Part shown: in pieces, positions 1-12,500 of the stretch
Layout: the number at the start of each line of letters is the position of its first letter
Numbering within the stretch: the first letter of the stretch is position 1
Assembly (NCBI RefSeq): GCF_023856365.1
Contig: NC_064541.1
Span: forward strand, 21,616,214 to 21,680,213
From: Brienomyrus brachyistius
Lineage: Eukaryota; Chordata; Actinopteri; Osteoglossiformes; Mormyridae
Direction of reading: 5' to 3'
Length of the DNA stretch: 64,000 nt
Notes under the pieces: model-generated
Told to the model about the DNA's origin: nothing
Database searches by the model: none
Seen by the model: the letters and a program-made list of their open reading frames with translations, nothing else
Made by a program: the position numbers and the translations under genes

Positions 1-251
1 CAAACGTCCATGTTTTTTGTTCCTGTTTGTCCTTGTTATGATTTATCAGCAGGCAGCCGCATGGGCGCTCAGTGTCAAGGTCTTCCTGACGGGTGTCCGC
101 TTCTGGTTTTGGTGACATCTCATAAAAATAGTTCCTGTGTATTTTAGTCTAAATTAGACAATGACACTGTGGTTTCTGGATAGTTATACAGACAATTTTA
201 TGTCACGCAGTTATAAGAAGTAGGAAGCAACCGGTTGTGAGCTTTTGTACG

Positions 252-362
252 ATGGACCTGCGTTTTGCATTCCCCTTGGCTGTACTCCTGCTGTGCTCTG
301 GTCCAGTTATAGCGAAAGGTACAGTGAAAATACAGTTAAGTCAGTCTTGTTTTACTTAATCT

Positions 363-415
<53 letters not shown>

Positions 416-446
416 TGTATGCCTTATTATTAATATTATTATTATT

Positions 447-483
<37 letters not shown>

Positions 484-3156
484 GCTTTGTGTCCCTTGGC
501 AATATATTAGATAATTACATTTGTTAAGTCAACTGAAACAGGTCAAATAACTTTAAATATATGCCTGAGGGTGCTGGGTGGCCAGCCCTAGTCCATGAGA
601 GCCTCAGTCCCATGACGCATTTTAATTTGCACCTGATTAACTGCAATATATGAATAAAAAGCTGCAGGAGCGACGCGCCCTGCAGTGCTCAAGGTGCAGG
701 CTGTCACCCCTGCGGTAGAGCTGTACGTGCAATTCATGATCTTCATCTTAAGGAGGAAGTGCAATTATTATTAATCATTTTCTAATAATAATAAAATAAT
801 AATAATAAAATGATGGTAATAATAAGAGTAACATAACCATGTATCTAATTTGTTTGTACTTGCCAGATCAAGACGTGAATGTTATTGTGGCTATGGCAGA
901 CACCGCCATCACATTACCTTGCTCTAATATGCCACTTAAGGAGAAAATGGCAATAAACTGGCAGTGGTTGCCCCACGGTGCGGACAGCACCAGACTGATC
1001 CTCTCTGCTGACCGAAGGCAGGAGTTTCTGGGCAGGCTGTCCAAGAGGGACGCCCGTCTGGCCGACTCAGGCTTCTGGAAGTCGGGAAACTTCTCGTTGT
1101 CTTTTAGGGCCAGTTCCGAGGATGGCGGCCATTACACATGCCTCATTAACCAGGCCCAGAAGACGCTGAAAGAGCACGTCATGCTCCTGGTCGTTCTCAC
1201 AGGTGCTTGCAGGTTTTTTTGCTGGCCTTTTGCTGGCCTCTCTGTTTGCCCTGATATTTTACTTTCTGAATTAAGGCTGCTGTCTCTTCTTCCAATGCGT
1301 GTCCCTTGTGGTGTTAATGGCGGTCTCGCTTGCTGGCACAGTGTCTGCAGATCCCCCCCTCCCTGTTCCAGAGCAGAGCACGCTGCGCCTGCAGGCAAAA
1401 GTGTCCGGGTCGAGCTCGGTCCTCGACATTTCCTGGCTTTCCCCCCACGGGCTGCCACTGCACTATGAGGTGCTCCCTGAAGGGGGCGTGATCACTAAAC
1501 TACCCAAAATCACACTTGCTGATAAGGGAGACTACATCTGCAAAGTTAGGCCACAGGGGAACCGTGGAAGACCAGCTTCCCTCTTTTTGTATCCAGTGAC
1601 AGTTGATGGTAAGTGGGGAAAATAGCTGCAGGGAGTTTGAAGAGTAGAGTTTGGGGGGGGGGGGGGTGGTTGAGGTGGAAGGATGGCAGGAAAGCTGGGG
1701 TGCTGAGGGGGTGCAGAGCGCAGGAAATACTCAATAGGCGTTGGCTAATTCAATAAATCACAAAATGCTATTAAGCTCTCCCTTGTACATGTAGGGAATG
1801 ACGACGACACCATTTCAGACAAAATTACATGGGGCTGACTCATATTATAGTGCTCCTCTCCTAACTGTACAAATCACTACTGTTATAATCCAGGGTATAA
1901 TTCTGGTGTCACTGAGACAGCAGACAGATCATTTCGTTTCACTTCCTAACAGTCGCCTTTATTTCCAGTCCACCGTAATTACCTTTTTGTCCTCAATTTT
2001 TGTCTTGCAGGTCGCCGGGCAGCTAACTTCAACCACAATACCTACAGTAAGCGAATCTACATAATTTAACTGAATACAGTTTCTGTGGAGTCCGAATGTA
2101 ATTATCTCTCTGTCCTCCTAAGCCTCCTGCTTTCTGGCTCCTTCCCAGGTGCACAGATCTCAAAGGCGTGTCTTTCGAACACTCCTGTCTCCCTCCCCTG
2201 TTCCCCCATCTCTGGAGACTATGTCCTCCTGTACTGGCAGCACCCTGACAAGCGGAAAGAGATAGAGCTCATCTTTTCCTACGACCGCTGGAGGCGAAGA
2301 GTCCGGAACGTCACCAAATCCAACCTCAGGGTCTCGCTCTGTGACTCGGCCAGGCAGGGCACGTTTGGCTTCGTGCTGACACCTCGGCCCGAGCACGGGG
2401 GCGTGTTCATCTGCGAGGTCTTCCAGGATGACAACGTCTACAGCCAGAGCCTGAGGCTCAGTGTGCTGCATGGTGAGGGGGGGGGGTGGGGGCTCATGCG
2501 TCGAGCCGCTGCCTGCCACTGCCTACAGTTTAGAAACCACGTTCTCCTGAGGGATGTGTCACTGTCATACTCACTGTGCCATGTCATCTGTCACTGTCAT
2601 CTAACACCCTATTCAACATTCCACTGACATGCTGACCGCTCATAGTATATATAGCTACACTGCTATTCAAGTCTTAGGTGGCCAAATTATGTTGAAATTA
2701 TTTTTATGTTGGTGTAAAACCTATAATGTTATATCTGTCACAGTGAGTAAGCTTAGCCATTTCAGAAACCCTCCAAAAGTTACCCCAGTGTATGCAGTAA
2801 CCATCCAATATACCCATGTATTTGTTGCCTCGATCAATAACATATCACCGTTTGGCTAATCTTAACGTCATCAGATCACTTAACAAGTTCTGTTAATTCA
2901 TTGAGTGAGGTGGTGGTGAAATTTAAAGAATATGTGGATTGGCTAGGGTGCCTCTGAGGAGATTAATGGGAATTGAAGAAGCGTTGTTCTAGCTAACCAG
3001 CAAGATGTCAGCAACTTTATAAAGAATGAATTCTTGTTATTTTTTATCGTGTTACAGTTCAGTTGTATATATTCTAGTGTTAAATTGTTTTTTTCCCGAA
3101 CAATAATATGCTTTCACTCAGAGAAATAGCTTTAAAAATTTTTTTTTCTCTATTTT

Positions 3157-3207
<51 letters not shown>

Positions 3208-6200
3208 CGGCGTTCTTAAAACTCACACCTAAGGAATGTGTTTATGTGAAGTGACACATAGTACCTATGATTACAAGCTGGTATGGTGGCTGACTTGTTT
3301 GCACTGCTGCCTCACGCCTCCGCGGTTGGGGTTTGAAATACCACTGCATGCTTTGAGAAGTGTCTGATCCTTGTTTCGGCTTCCTGTACATAATCTAGTT
3401 TCCTTCCAGAGCCGAAATATATGCGGTTAGGCAGAACGGTGTCTGTAAAATATGAACGTGACCATGATGTGTGCGAGAATGCATGATATGAATTTGCATC
3501 CCATTCAGGGTGTCCCCTGTCTCATTTTGCCTGGCATAGGCGCTGGGCTCCCCGTGATGGATTGATTGATGGATGCATTTGTTGTAGCTTAAGATCCCTC
3601 CCTGAAAAGAATTGTAAGATGTAGCCTAACTTGCTCTGCTTGGAGCCTGGCTCTTGGCTGTGTTGTGTGACTGCTGTGTGCTTTGATCAGCAGATGAGCA
3701 TAAGTGACTTCTTTCTCACAGTTGCGGCACAAACCCGCCTCTCGGTAGCATATCTCACCTGCCGGTACTCGGAGCGCCCGCAGGTGCGAGTGGTCACCTG
3801 GACTCACCAGTACGCCAACCCCTCGCTGAAGTGGTACTCCAAAATGCCGGGTGTCATCACTACTGAGGTCCAGTTACCACCCCGACCTGAGACCGCTGGC
3901 AATTACACCTGCACTCTGGAGCTGAACAACGGGGAGAAGATCGACACTGTGCACGTGGTGAGGCTGCCCAGTGATGGTGAGAGTGCCGAACGGCGCTGCC
4001 GGCTAATACCCTTGTTGCTTTCCTGGCTGTTTCTTGATGCCTTCCTGACATCGTCTTCTTTGGAGCTGCATACTGAGCTACCCCTGTCCATTCCGTGACG
4101 AAGGGGTGGCATCGTGATTCTCACTATGTACCTCCAAGCAGATGAGCTCATGGCACATGTCTGTGTGTTTTACAGGTGCCTTTCTTATGAACTTCCATTG
4201 GTTGCTCTCATTTTCTCCCACAGTCCAAATTACTTGGAGCTGGCTGGACTGGTATCTTTAAATTGCCCTTTGTTTGCTTGTATATGTGTCCCCTGTGATA
4301 GACTGGCTTCCCATTTGGAACATAGCCTACCTATACTGTAGCTTCAGGCTTGCTGGATAAGGGATCATGGATGGACTAATGACTGAGTAGATCGATGGAG
4401 TTTCTTTCATCAGTAGATGTGATACAGGAAGGTCATCAAAGAGAACAAAGAGAAGTTCGATACATGTCTGTTTTTCAGCAGTCGATTGAGTTCAGAAGAC
4501 GCCATTGTCAAGCTATTCGCTTTAAGCAGGGGTTTTCAAAGTGAGGTCCATGACCAGCCCCCCCCCCAGGTCTGTAAAGCAGTTTCAGGGGGGTGCACAG
4601 AGACATTTCATGCTTTGAGGAAATACCAGTATTATCATCTGGTTGATACATGGTGAAAAATACTGAAGTAGCATGAAGAACATTTAATGCTGGCCTTTAT
4701 CATGTATGGTGGGGTGGAGTGGTGGCTCTGAGGCTGGGGATCTGTGCCGGAAATCAGAAGGTTGCCAGTTCGAATCCCCTGAATGCTAGGAGTGATTGTA
4801 CTCCATTGGGCCCTTGCGCAAGGCCCTTCACCTGCGGTTGCTTCATCCTGGGTATGACGCTAACCTACATCCAGCCCTGTAAGGAGGTCCTCCAACCTCC
4901 AGGGACAATTTAGGGGTTGGCGGCAGGATTGGCACTGTTCCATTCCATCCAAACTAGCGTGGTGCTGCGGTATCACCCACTGCACAGCTGCACTCGGGCT
5001 CTCACCCCAGAGGTGGTTCCTTGTGTGGTGGGTGCAGCAACGTGCTCTATCCTCCTTACCTGTACCTCACCTCTTTATCATTTTGTATTATACACCCCTG
5101 CTCTTTAAATGCAATTATGAAATGGTACATTTGCTAGGGCTAATGGGTCCAAAGCACCTTGTTTCTAGATCCTACATGTATAGGAAAGGTTGAAAACCCC
5201 TAGTTTAAACCAAGTGTTAAGACTCTTGTATGGCTGGATATACGCAGTGTAGTCTGAGTAGCGAATGGGGCATGTCTAGGCTTTTCTTGGTCTCATGAGC
5301 ACATCGAGTCCCCATCAGACTCTTTAGTTGGAGCATAAGCTGACAAGCTATATTCCTGTGCAAGGTAATGGTGCCCCCCCCCCCCCCCAACCAAGGCTTC
5401 CCCACACTTCACGGTGAGTCGCCCATGTTCTCTCCTTGTTCTCTGGGAATCGGGAGGTTGGTGCCGGTCCATGTGAAACATATGGTTAATTCAGAAGAGT
5501 GTAAATGGTCAAATTGGCTGCAGTAAGGCAGAGCATTTAAAGAAAAGACAAGAGTGAGTGGTCTTAACGAGGATCCCCGGGGGACACCAGTGCTGATGTC
5601 AGGAGCAGCGGGCGGCTGACCTTTAAGCACAACAGAAATATGATGTAAGGGAATGCAGGATAATGGCAAACAGAAAGCTAGAAATGTCATAAACCCTCAG
5701 TTATCCGCCGCCCATTCGCTGGATGTCATACTTCACCGGGCACATTGGAAACATCTCGGGAAGCCCGTCTTTGCAGCTTGGGTCAGCACCCAATTAATTC
5801 TCAAGAATAACAGGCAGCCCACCCTCATAAGCAAAGCCTGACTCTCCTGTGGCTCTCCACATGGTTATTCAGCTGGTAGTTTGCTAAAAATACAACCCTG
5901 GATTACAGCAACAACAAAGTTTGACGATAATAATGTACTTATCCTGTGACGAGGGCTTAGTCTTCCTTTCTAAGGATGGATTTGCTGTTTCAAATCTGAA
6001 GGATATATAAGTGAAAGCTAACGTGCGATTCTCACCCTTCCCACCCGCCGTTCGTTATGTAAGAAACGCCTAATCAAAGCAGGATGAAAATAGGACGTGG
6101 TACTTTCATAATCTATTTTTAAATGGTTGGAACTCGCCAAGCTTGTAGAAAAATGAAACCTCTCAGCCATTTTAGCTAGCTAGACCTTAGTGTGAAGGCT

Positions 6201-8381
6201 GTTGTTTTTGTACATTTCTTGATGTTTAAGATAACATTGTAATTGTTGCCGTTTTTGTGTCCGTTTCCATGGTTACCTGTTCCAAGACAAGGTGAGCTTC
6301 GTGATATGGGAAATATGAAATGGAGACCACTAATGCCCGCAGTAAATCTGTCAATAGCGAGCAGTAATCCTGACTTCAACACTGTTGGACTTTTCATTTC
6401 ATGTTCAGATAATAATAATGTTTAAAGCCGAGTGGTTCGTTTGGGTGTTTTCATGTGTGTCCATATCCTGCTTTAGCATGTATCGCGTTGCTACCTATTG
6501 CACTGGCTTATTTAGCATCAAGTTTATGAATTCTGTCCAGTAGGTTTGGCATGAGGAGCTGGGGAAAGGGTTAAAGGTCACTGCACGTTTGCCACGCTCC
6601 AGTGCGTTTGGAATTCAACACCCACCCGTGTGAGTCTGGCAAACCGACAACGGGCCAGAACAGGGACGCAGTCTTCCAGTTGGAGGCTAGTCAGCCAGAC
6701 TACCCCCCCCCCCCCCCCCCCATGAGCCCCATCACGAGCTGTGAGCCGTGAGGGGACAAAGGGTGGAGAAAAAACGAGTCATAGCGGCCTCAAAAAGACT
6801 ATTAAAAGAGGTTTATTCTTATCGAGATCTTGACAGTTCCAGGAGGTGAGAGAGAAATCGGGGTTCTCCGGTGATGGTCTTCGCGCCCTTCCTCTCTTTG
6901 CCACCTCCGCACCTCTGGTGTTTTCGCGAAGCCATGAGTGCAAAACCAGCTCAGCTTCTCACTGCTGAATCTCGAGAAGATCAGTCTATTCACACTTTAA
7001 CTGATTAACCTTTGAGGCTCCACACATACAATGGGAAATTCTGATAACTCCAAAGGCCTTAAATTTGCCCTGTTAGGACTCACCCTGTTTCCTCATGTGT
7101 CTTCTGAGTAAAAGGCACTTACCCGCAATTCTTAAATACCCCAAGGTGACAAGAGGACGGAGTGTTTCTTAGCCTATCATTAGATTAGGTGTGACACAAA
7201 AGACAGTTTGATTATATTAAATCCATGGAAAACATAAATAGTTTGTAGAACAGCTTACAGATAAGATACTGATAGGCATATTGTATCTGTTTGTTTAAAG
7301 GGTGTCATTTCACTCAAGCCCTTGGAGGCCTGATTTAAAGAGTGACGGTGCCCTCTATTGGCTGGAATCGGGCACTGAAAATCTGCTGTTGCACCTATTA
7401 GACCACATATGTCAATTAACCTGTTTTTCTTCCTCTCTCGTTTGTTCCCAACTAGAATCACCCACTCCATCCTCTTCTCCTTCTTTGCCTTCTTCCCATT
7501 CTTCTCCTTTCCCCTATCTCTCTATCCTGGGGGTCCTGCTTCCGGTGGTCGCCGTGGCTATTGGCGTGTTGCTATGGAAACTCAGAGCACACAAAGCTTG
7601 CCCCGGTGAGTCTGCCAGCATTCTTATTTGTCGTCTATCTTTGCCTGTCGGCCTGCATTGGTAATTGAACTGACATAAATGTAGTGGGACTGGGAGTCAG
7701 ACATAATGAATGTGGAGCGCGATCTGGAAGCTCTGTCACCGAGTGCCAATGCAGCTCTCTCTTCCTTAAGGTATCGAGCAATCATTGTCTCACCACTCAG
7801 GAGAGGTGGAAAATATTTATGAAAACCCTGAAGATCTGAGGCAGGTGAGGAGAGGCACGTTTTATCCATATTTGCACACCTGACATTGCACCCCCAATCT
7901 TGTGCAACAATAACCCCCCTTCTTTGTTTCCCCCACTCGCTGAAGGCACAGAGCTCGATCTACATGGTGAGTTGTCTGATTCCTTGCGGCAGACTGACAG
8001 GAACACGGCCACTCATGCTGTCACATGACGCAGCCCTGTCAGACCATTCACCGCTGCATTATTCAGTCGACTCCTGGGTGGCCCCATCAAGTTCCCGATC
8101 GTAGCTCACCTTTGTCACCCCCCCCTTCCACCTTGTTTCCTTCCCCCAGGACCTGAAGCCCACCAGCCAGGATGATGTGTACAAGGAGCTGGACAGGTGA
8201 GCGTTAACTGGATCACAGGTCACGAGATGGACAGGGTCCGCGCCTCTTTGTCACCATCCCTTATCACGTCGTCCCGGTGATGTGACAGTGTATAACCCAG
8301 TTACAGCTCACGCGTTGTTGTTGCATGCCCTAAATGTGACATGTGTGTCCTTCTCTCAGATATGAACACCGTCCATACTGA
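252..8381 (+). CDS. ly6g6f-like: Four-Ig transmembrane receptor, LY6G6F-like
   Basis: Predicted cell-surface signalling receptor of 529 residues. Exons: 252-318 (signal peptide), 867-1202 (Ig 1), 1351-1608 (Ig 2), 2011-2046 (short linker, tentative), 2149-2472 (Ig 3), 3722-3976 (Ig 4), 7456-7605 (Ser/Pro stalk and membrane span), 7771-7844, 7946-7966, 8150-8196 and 8360-8381 (tail). All junctions are GT-AG and phases agree; Ig exons are phase 1-1. Ig 1, 3 and 4 show the B-strand Cys, the Trp and a D/E-x-G/A-x-Y/F-x-C F strand; Ig 2 lacks the first Cys. The membrane span is about residues 449-466. The tail has Y492 in a YEN (Grb2-type) context and Y506-MDL, eight residues, Y518-KEL, an ITAM-like spacing. 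Human G6f also carries a YEN tyrosine motif, and ABHD16A is its neighbour there too. Orthology is inferred; human G6f is shorter. Confidence 0.75.
361..482. repeat. TTTC and ATT/ATA microsatellites
   Basis: A CTTT/TTTC tetranucleotide run (about 361-413) is followed by an ATT/AAT trinucleotide run to about 482. Both lie in the first intron of the Ig receptor gene. The short ORF across them is a repeat translation. Confidence 0.9.
3155..3207. repeat. TG/TA dinucleotide repeat
   Basis: A TGTG run passing into TATA, within the Ig receptor intron between the third and fourth Ig exons. Confidence 0.9.
3275..3575 (+). repeat. Degenerate copy of interspersed repeat family R1
   Basis: It begins with a GGTGGCTGACTTG-like head and a GCTGCCTCACGCCTC block. 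It ends with a block reading GCATAGGCGCTGGGCTCCCC and GATGGATTGATTGATGG. The order of blocks matches the well-preserved copy at about 53690-54025, with heavy divergence. It lies wholly within an intron. Confidence 0.55.
4150..4385 (+). repeat. 3' half of R1-family repeat
   Basis: Contains CCCACAGTCCAAA, an ATTGCCC block, CCCTGTGATAGACTGGCTTCC and a terminal GATGGAC block, in the same order as the second half of the copy near 53830-54020. Strongly mutated; it follows the fourth Ig exon. Confidence 0.5.
4527..5202. mobile_element. Non-autonomous hAT-like element with nested SINE
   Basis: The left end reads CAGGGGTTTTCAA and the right end reads TTGAAAACCCCTAG, so the termini form an inverted repeat of about 13 bp. 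No transposase is visible. A tRNA-derived SINE sits inside it. I could not see a convincing 8-bp target duplication. The CAGGGG terminus suggests hAT, which is an inference. Confidence 0.6.
4710..4935 (+). mobile_element. tRNA-derived SINE
   Basis: Shows an A-box-like TGGCTCTGAGGCTGGGGAT and, about 40 bp on, a B-box-like GGTTGCCAGTTCGAATCCC. Then comes a tRNA-unrelated body with a GGGCCCTTGCGCAAGGCCCTT block common in fish SINEs. It is nested in the hAT-like element. Confidence 0.7.
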
Positions 8382-9561
8382 CGCCTGACACATCGCCATT
8401 GTTGTCGCAGCCCTTCTGCAAACACAGAGAACTTCTGTGTTTCCGGAGCCAAAGTACATTTCGCTGTGTGGCTTGTGGGATGTCGCAGGGGCTCGCTGGG
8501 TACCGCTGTGGCCTCACACCTCCAGAATACCGGGTTCGAGTTGTAGTTCATGTTTTTTTGCCCCTACAGTCCCAAAGACCTTTAGATCGCTATCTCTAAA
8601 TTTCATTCTTTGCCTGTTTATTTGTGCCACATCGCATCCAGGATGCTTCCTGGGATAGGCTCCAGGATGGAGGGATAGATAGGGGGATGGATGGATGAAC
8701 ATATTTTCACTTGTATATTTACATATACAAGTATTTTTAGATTCTGAATTATGCAAAGTTGTATTGGGTTTAAAAGCATAAAAGCCGGTCTGTGCTCCTA
8801 AAACAGCCACTGGGTCTGTTATTCAGAAACCAGGTTTTTCTCACTTCCTGTAATTGAGCTCTTTCTCACCATCTCATGTGACACTGCTTCGTACGTTCTC
8901 TGCAAATTAAGTTTCATAAGAAATATATATTTTTTTGCTTTGTATTGTTTTCTGTTCAGTTATCTTGTTTATATATGAAAAAACATTGTCTATAGCACAT
9001 AAAATTATTAAAATTATAAAATAACCTTTCCTTCCGTGTCAGCTGTTTCTTTTTTTTTTTTTATCTAGGATTTAAATTTGTGAATGGTTACCCAATAGAA
9101 TGTTGAAAAATACTCCCAAGCAAAAATATGCTTCTGTGTTAAACCATAATGAAATATATACCTAAATATTATTTAAATTAAGTCTTTTAACATTCAATAA
9201 AATGAATTAATGGGTTAACATAACGATTATATTATACAATGTAATGCCCTTCTAAACCCTGCAGCAGAAAAATATTCTAAGGACTTAAATTGTGACGCGG
9301 GGAAATAAAAAAACGTGTTTTCTTTATTAAAAGCAATAAAATCCTGAAACCAAAGGTGTATAAACCTGCAGATACTTTTAATAAAATTAAAAACATTCAG
9401 CTATAATTATAGCTTCATCTTATTGATAAGAACTGAACTGACCGACGTCCTCTTCTATTAAAATTATATGTGAAAGAAAAAAAGAAGATTGGTCAAGCTT
9501 CGCTTTCCTCCATGACAACTTATTCCCCTAACGGGCTTCCGTAGTTGAACATACAAGAAGA
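8382..9561 (+). other. Ig receptor 3' UTR and spacer to ABHD16A
   Basis: Holds a degenerate R1-family repeat (about 8440-8700, ending in a GATAGATAGGGGGATGGATGG block). An ATTAAA at about 9007 is a candidate polyadenylation signal of the receptor gene. The rest is AT-rich sequence with no ORF I can support. The ABHD16A promoter must lie near the right end. Confidence 0.5.
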
Positions 9562-12500
9562 ATGGCTATTTGGCTGTGGTTTCGTTGTCTTTTCGGGCCT
9601 CATCTACAGCGAATTCATCGCTCGCCGGAGTCTGACAGACTAGAAGCCCGAACAGGGAGGAGGGTGAGCACAGGGGCAATGAATACCAGGGTTTTTAAAA
9701 ATATGTGACGGTGCTGTTTATGAACAAGGATAAGTTGCTTGTTACTGCGGAAGTGTCAGTGTGTTATTGAAAGTGAAATGGACCGTCATGCTGAATGACA
9801 GAGGTGATCGAAAGATGCACTGATGGTCCAGATCACTTGTGGGGCTTTTTTAAAACAAGAACTTATTAGATTGTTAGCGAAACCCACAAATATATTCTTG
9901 CGCATTAAGGCGAATTACTGCGGGCTTATTCTATAATTAATGAAGCCCTCTTGCTCATCGGTGTCTTATGAACTCCCCGCGTCTCCCATTCGTAGGGATG
10001 GACGTACCAGCCCAGGAGTCTTGAGAAACACACCGACAGCATCCTCGGATGGGTCAGTAATGCTGCAGCTTGACGAAACTACGCAAGAAAGTGCAGTAAC
10101 ATTTACCATGCAGTATCCTCTGGGTGCTTAAAGTGAAAATAAATATGCAGTATTGTTTCTTTTGCATGGAGGGTGGTGTTTGTTCAGTCATTTTGTGGTT
10201 ATATATTGATGTATGTTTAACATAAATTGACGCTTTCCTGTCGTTCGCACTTCCTTATAAATTAAATGCCTATATGCATTTTGGATTAAATGTGTAAAAT
10301 GTGTTTTTTGGTTCCCGCTTAGGCTTCGGCTATATGGTCGCTCTCCTACTACAGTTCCCCCCTGCTTCTGTGCTATCTCTACAGAAAAGGTATGATTAGT
10401 AAAAGTAGGGGCATGGCTGACGAAATCGGTTTACATCATACTGTACAACAGGCACTGGTGCGGATTTGTCTCTCAGTGTAATTGCATGTTTAACATCCCG
10501 TGCATGTTTAATTTTCAGATATATACATGTTCTTTGTTGCGGACAGTAATAATGTAGTATAACTGTTACTGGTGTTAAAGACTGTGAATGTGAACCTGCA
10601 GCTGTTGTTTGATATTGATACTGAGTCTCTACTCTTCAGGATACCTGTGCACCACCAAACTGGTCCCAGTTGGTCAGTACCTAGGCACCATTCTGGTGTG
10701 CCTGTTTGGAGTAGCGTGTCTGAGAGGTGAGGGTGATTTGCAGCACTGCATGGGAAAGTGGTAGTGCTTTAAACTCCCCAAAAGGCAGCGTGTCACTGTT
10801 CACTGAGCTGGTCCTGCGTGTGTTGTCATGAACAGGCCTTGGGCGCTGGCGTAACCCGGAGTACCTGCAGTTTATCAGTATACTGGTTGAGGCCAGGAGG
10901 AATTACAGCCCTGCCAACAAGGTAGCGTCAATAGGGGCCCCGCCCCCAGTACCAGGCCCTTGTCCAGCCTGCTCGTAATCGTGACTGGCCCACATTTATT
11001 TTTCTGCAGAAAAAACTGTCAAGCTATGATTTTGACTTCAGCCACTGGCCCGTGGACTTCAGCTGGAGAGAAGCCAGTAACCCGTGAGTCTGAGCATCGC
11101 GGGTGTGTGTGCGTGTGTGTGTGTGTGTGTGTGGCATGCGTGTCAGATACCCCTCCAGTGTACGACCCCCCCCCTGCTGTGACCAACAGGAAGGCAACCA
11201 AGGCTGGTGTTTCCTTGCTGAAACCGGAGCCCAGGCACAGAGGGTCGACGGACAACATCCTGAGCTCGTTCCGCACGCTGCCGTGTCACGTCGTCAGGTG
11301 CATCCCTGTTGTCCTGCCCCTTCGTCGCCATTCGCTCGTTCTGCAGACATGGTACCCAATCACCTTCTCTCCACTTCCCCTTTTTTTCCAGCTGCCTGAT
11401 TGCCCATTCGTTCGGCCGCAGAATGCTGTACCCCGGATCTGTGGGCCTGCTACAGAAGGCCATGAGGCCCATGTTACAGCAGGGCCAGGCCCGGCTCATC
11501 GAGGAGGTGAGTGCCAGGCACTTCACCGTGGCTGCATGGCCAGGCTGCTGACGCACTGTAGTGGAGCCTCGCAGATGATCGCTCGACTCGGTCGTCGTCC
11601 CATCTGGGTTATTCTTAATAAAGCACAGCAAATTAAGCCCCTTTCACGCCAAAATGTCGAAACTGCTGCCAGAGGGTCCTGAGCACTTTGTCATCTCTCT
11701 GTGGCCACAAATGGGATTTGCTGTTGTCGTGTGAATGTCTGCCCCCCCCCCCCCCAACAACAACATGCTCAAGCATTTTTGCAGCTATTCTGTGTCAGTT
11801 TAAGCTCTGATTTTCATACAGTAAAATGATCCCCCCCCCTCCCTGGCTACAGAATGACTTGGAGATGTTTGTTTAGATTAAACGGAAAGAAGTTGCTGTT
11901 GCTGCTAGTTTTTGGCTGACCATGTGCAGAGTGACCATGTGCTGGGAGGTTTGCTGACCAGTCAGGAGTTATTTCAATATGCTGTTTATTTATCATGTTT
12001 CCTGTTTGGTTCGTCATTCTGTTGGGTGGGCATCTGGGTGGCCGGGCGGTTGAGGGCCGTGTGCTGCATTCCTGTCCCCAGCAGGAGTGTGTCTTCACCC
12101 TGTGTGCATGTGGGTGTCCTCAGGGTATTCCGGTTTCCAAGAACATGCATTGGCAGAGGGGGTCTCAAGTCCAATAATATGCAATTTTGTGTGTGTGTTC
12201 TGAAATGGACTGACTTCCTGTCCTGAAATGGACTGACTTCCTGTCCAGGTTTAGACTAACCATGACCTGTTATGGGATAGGTGGTTGGAAGGTTTCAGCA
12301 GAGGTAGATAATTCATGTACGGAAAGTAACAATTCAGACCAAGATTTTTTTTCAGCCAACCGAGTACTCTGACTGTGACTCTTTTTATACTTGGTTGGGT
12401 GAAACAAAATCTTGGTCTGAACTGCACTTATGGATTTCAGTCAGTCAGGGAGGGGGCACCCACTGCTTTGCTGGCTGTGACTGAGCTTAGCTGCCCTTCT

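Noticed and set aside
245..433. Short ORF with a phenylalanine/leucine/serine run
   Set aside because: It reads through the TTTC microsatellite out of frame with the signal-peptide exon; only the ATG at 252 in another frame is used.
11143..11631. 162-codon minus-strand ORF
   Set aside because: It is antisense to ABHD16A exons 7 and 8, which match the known protein and splice in phase.
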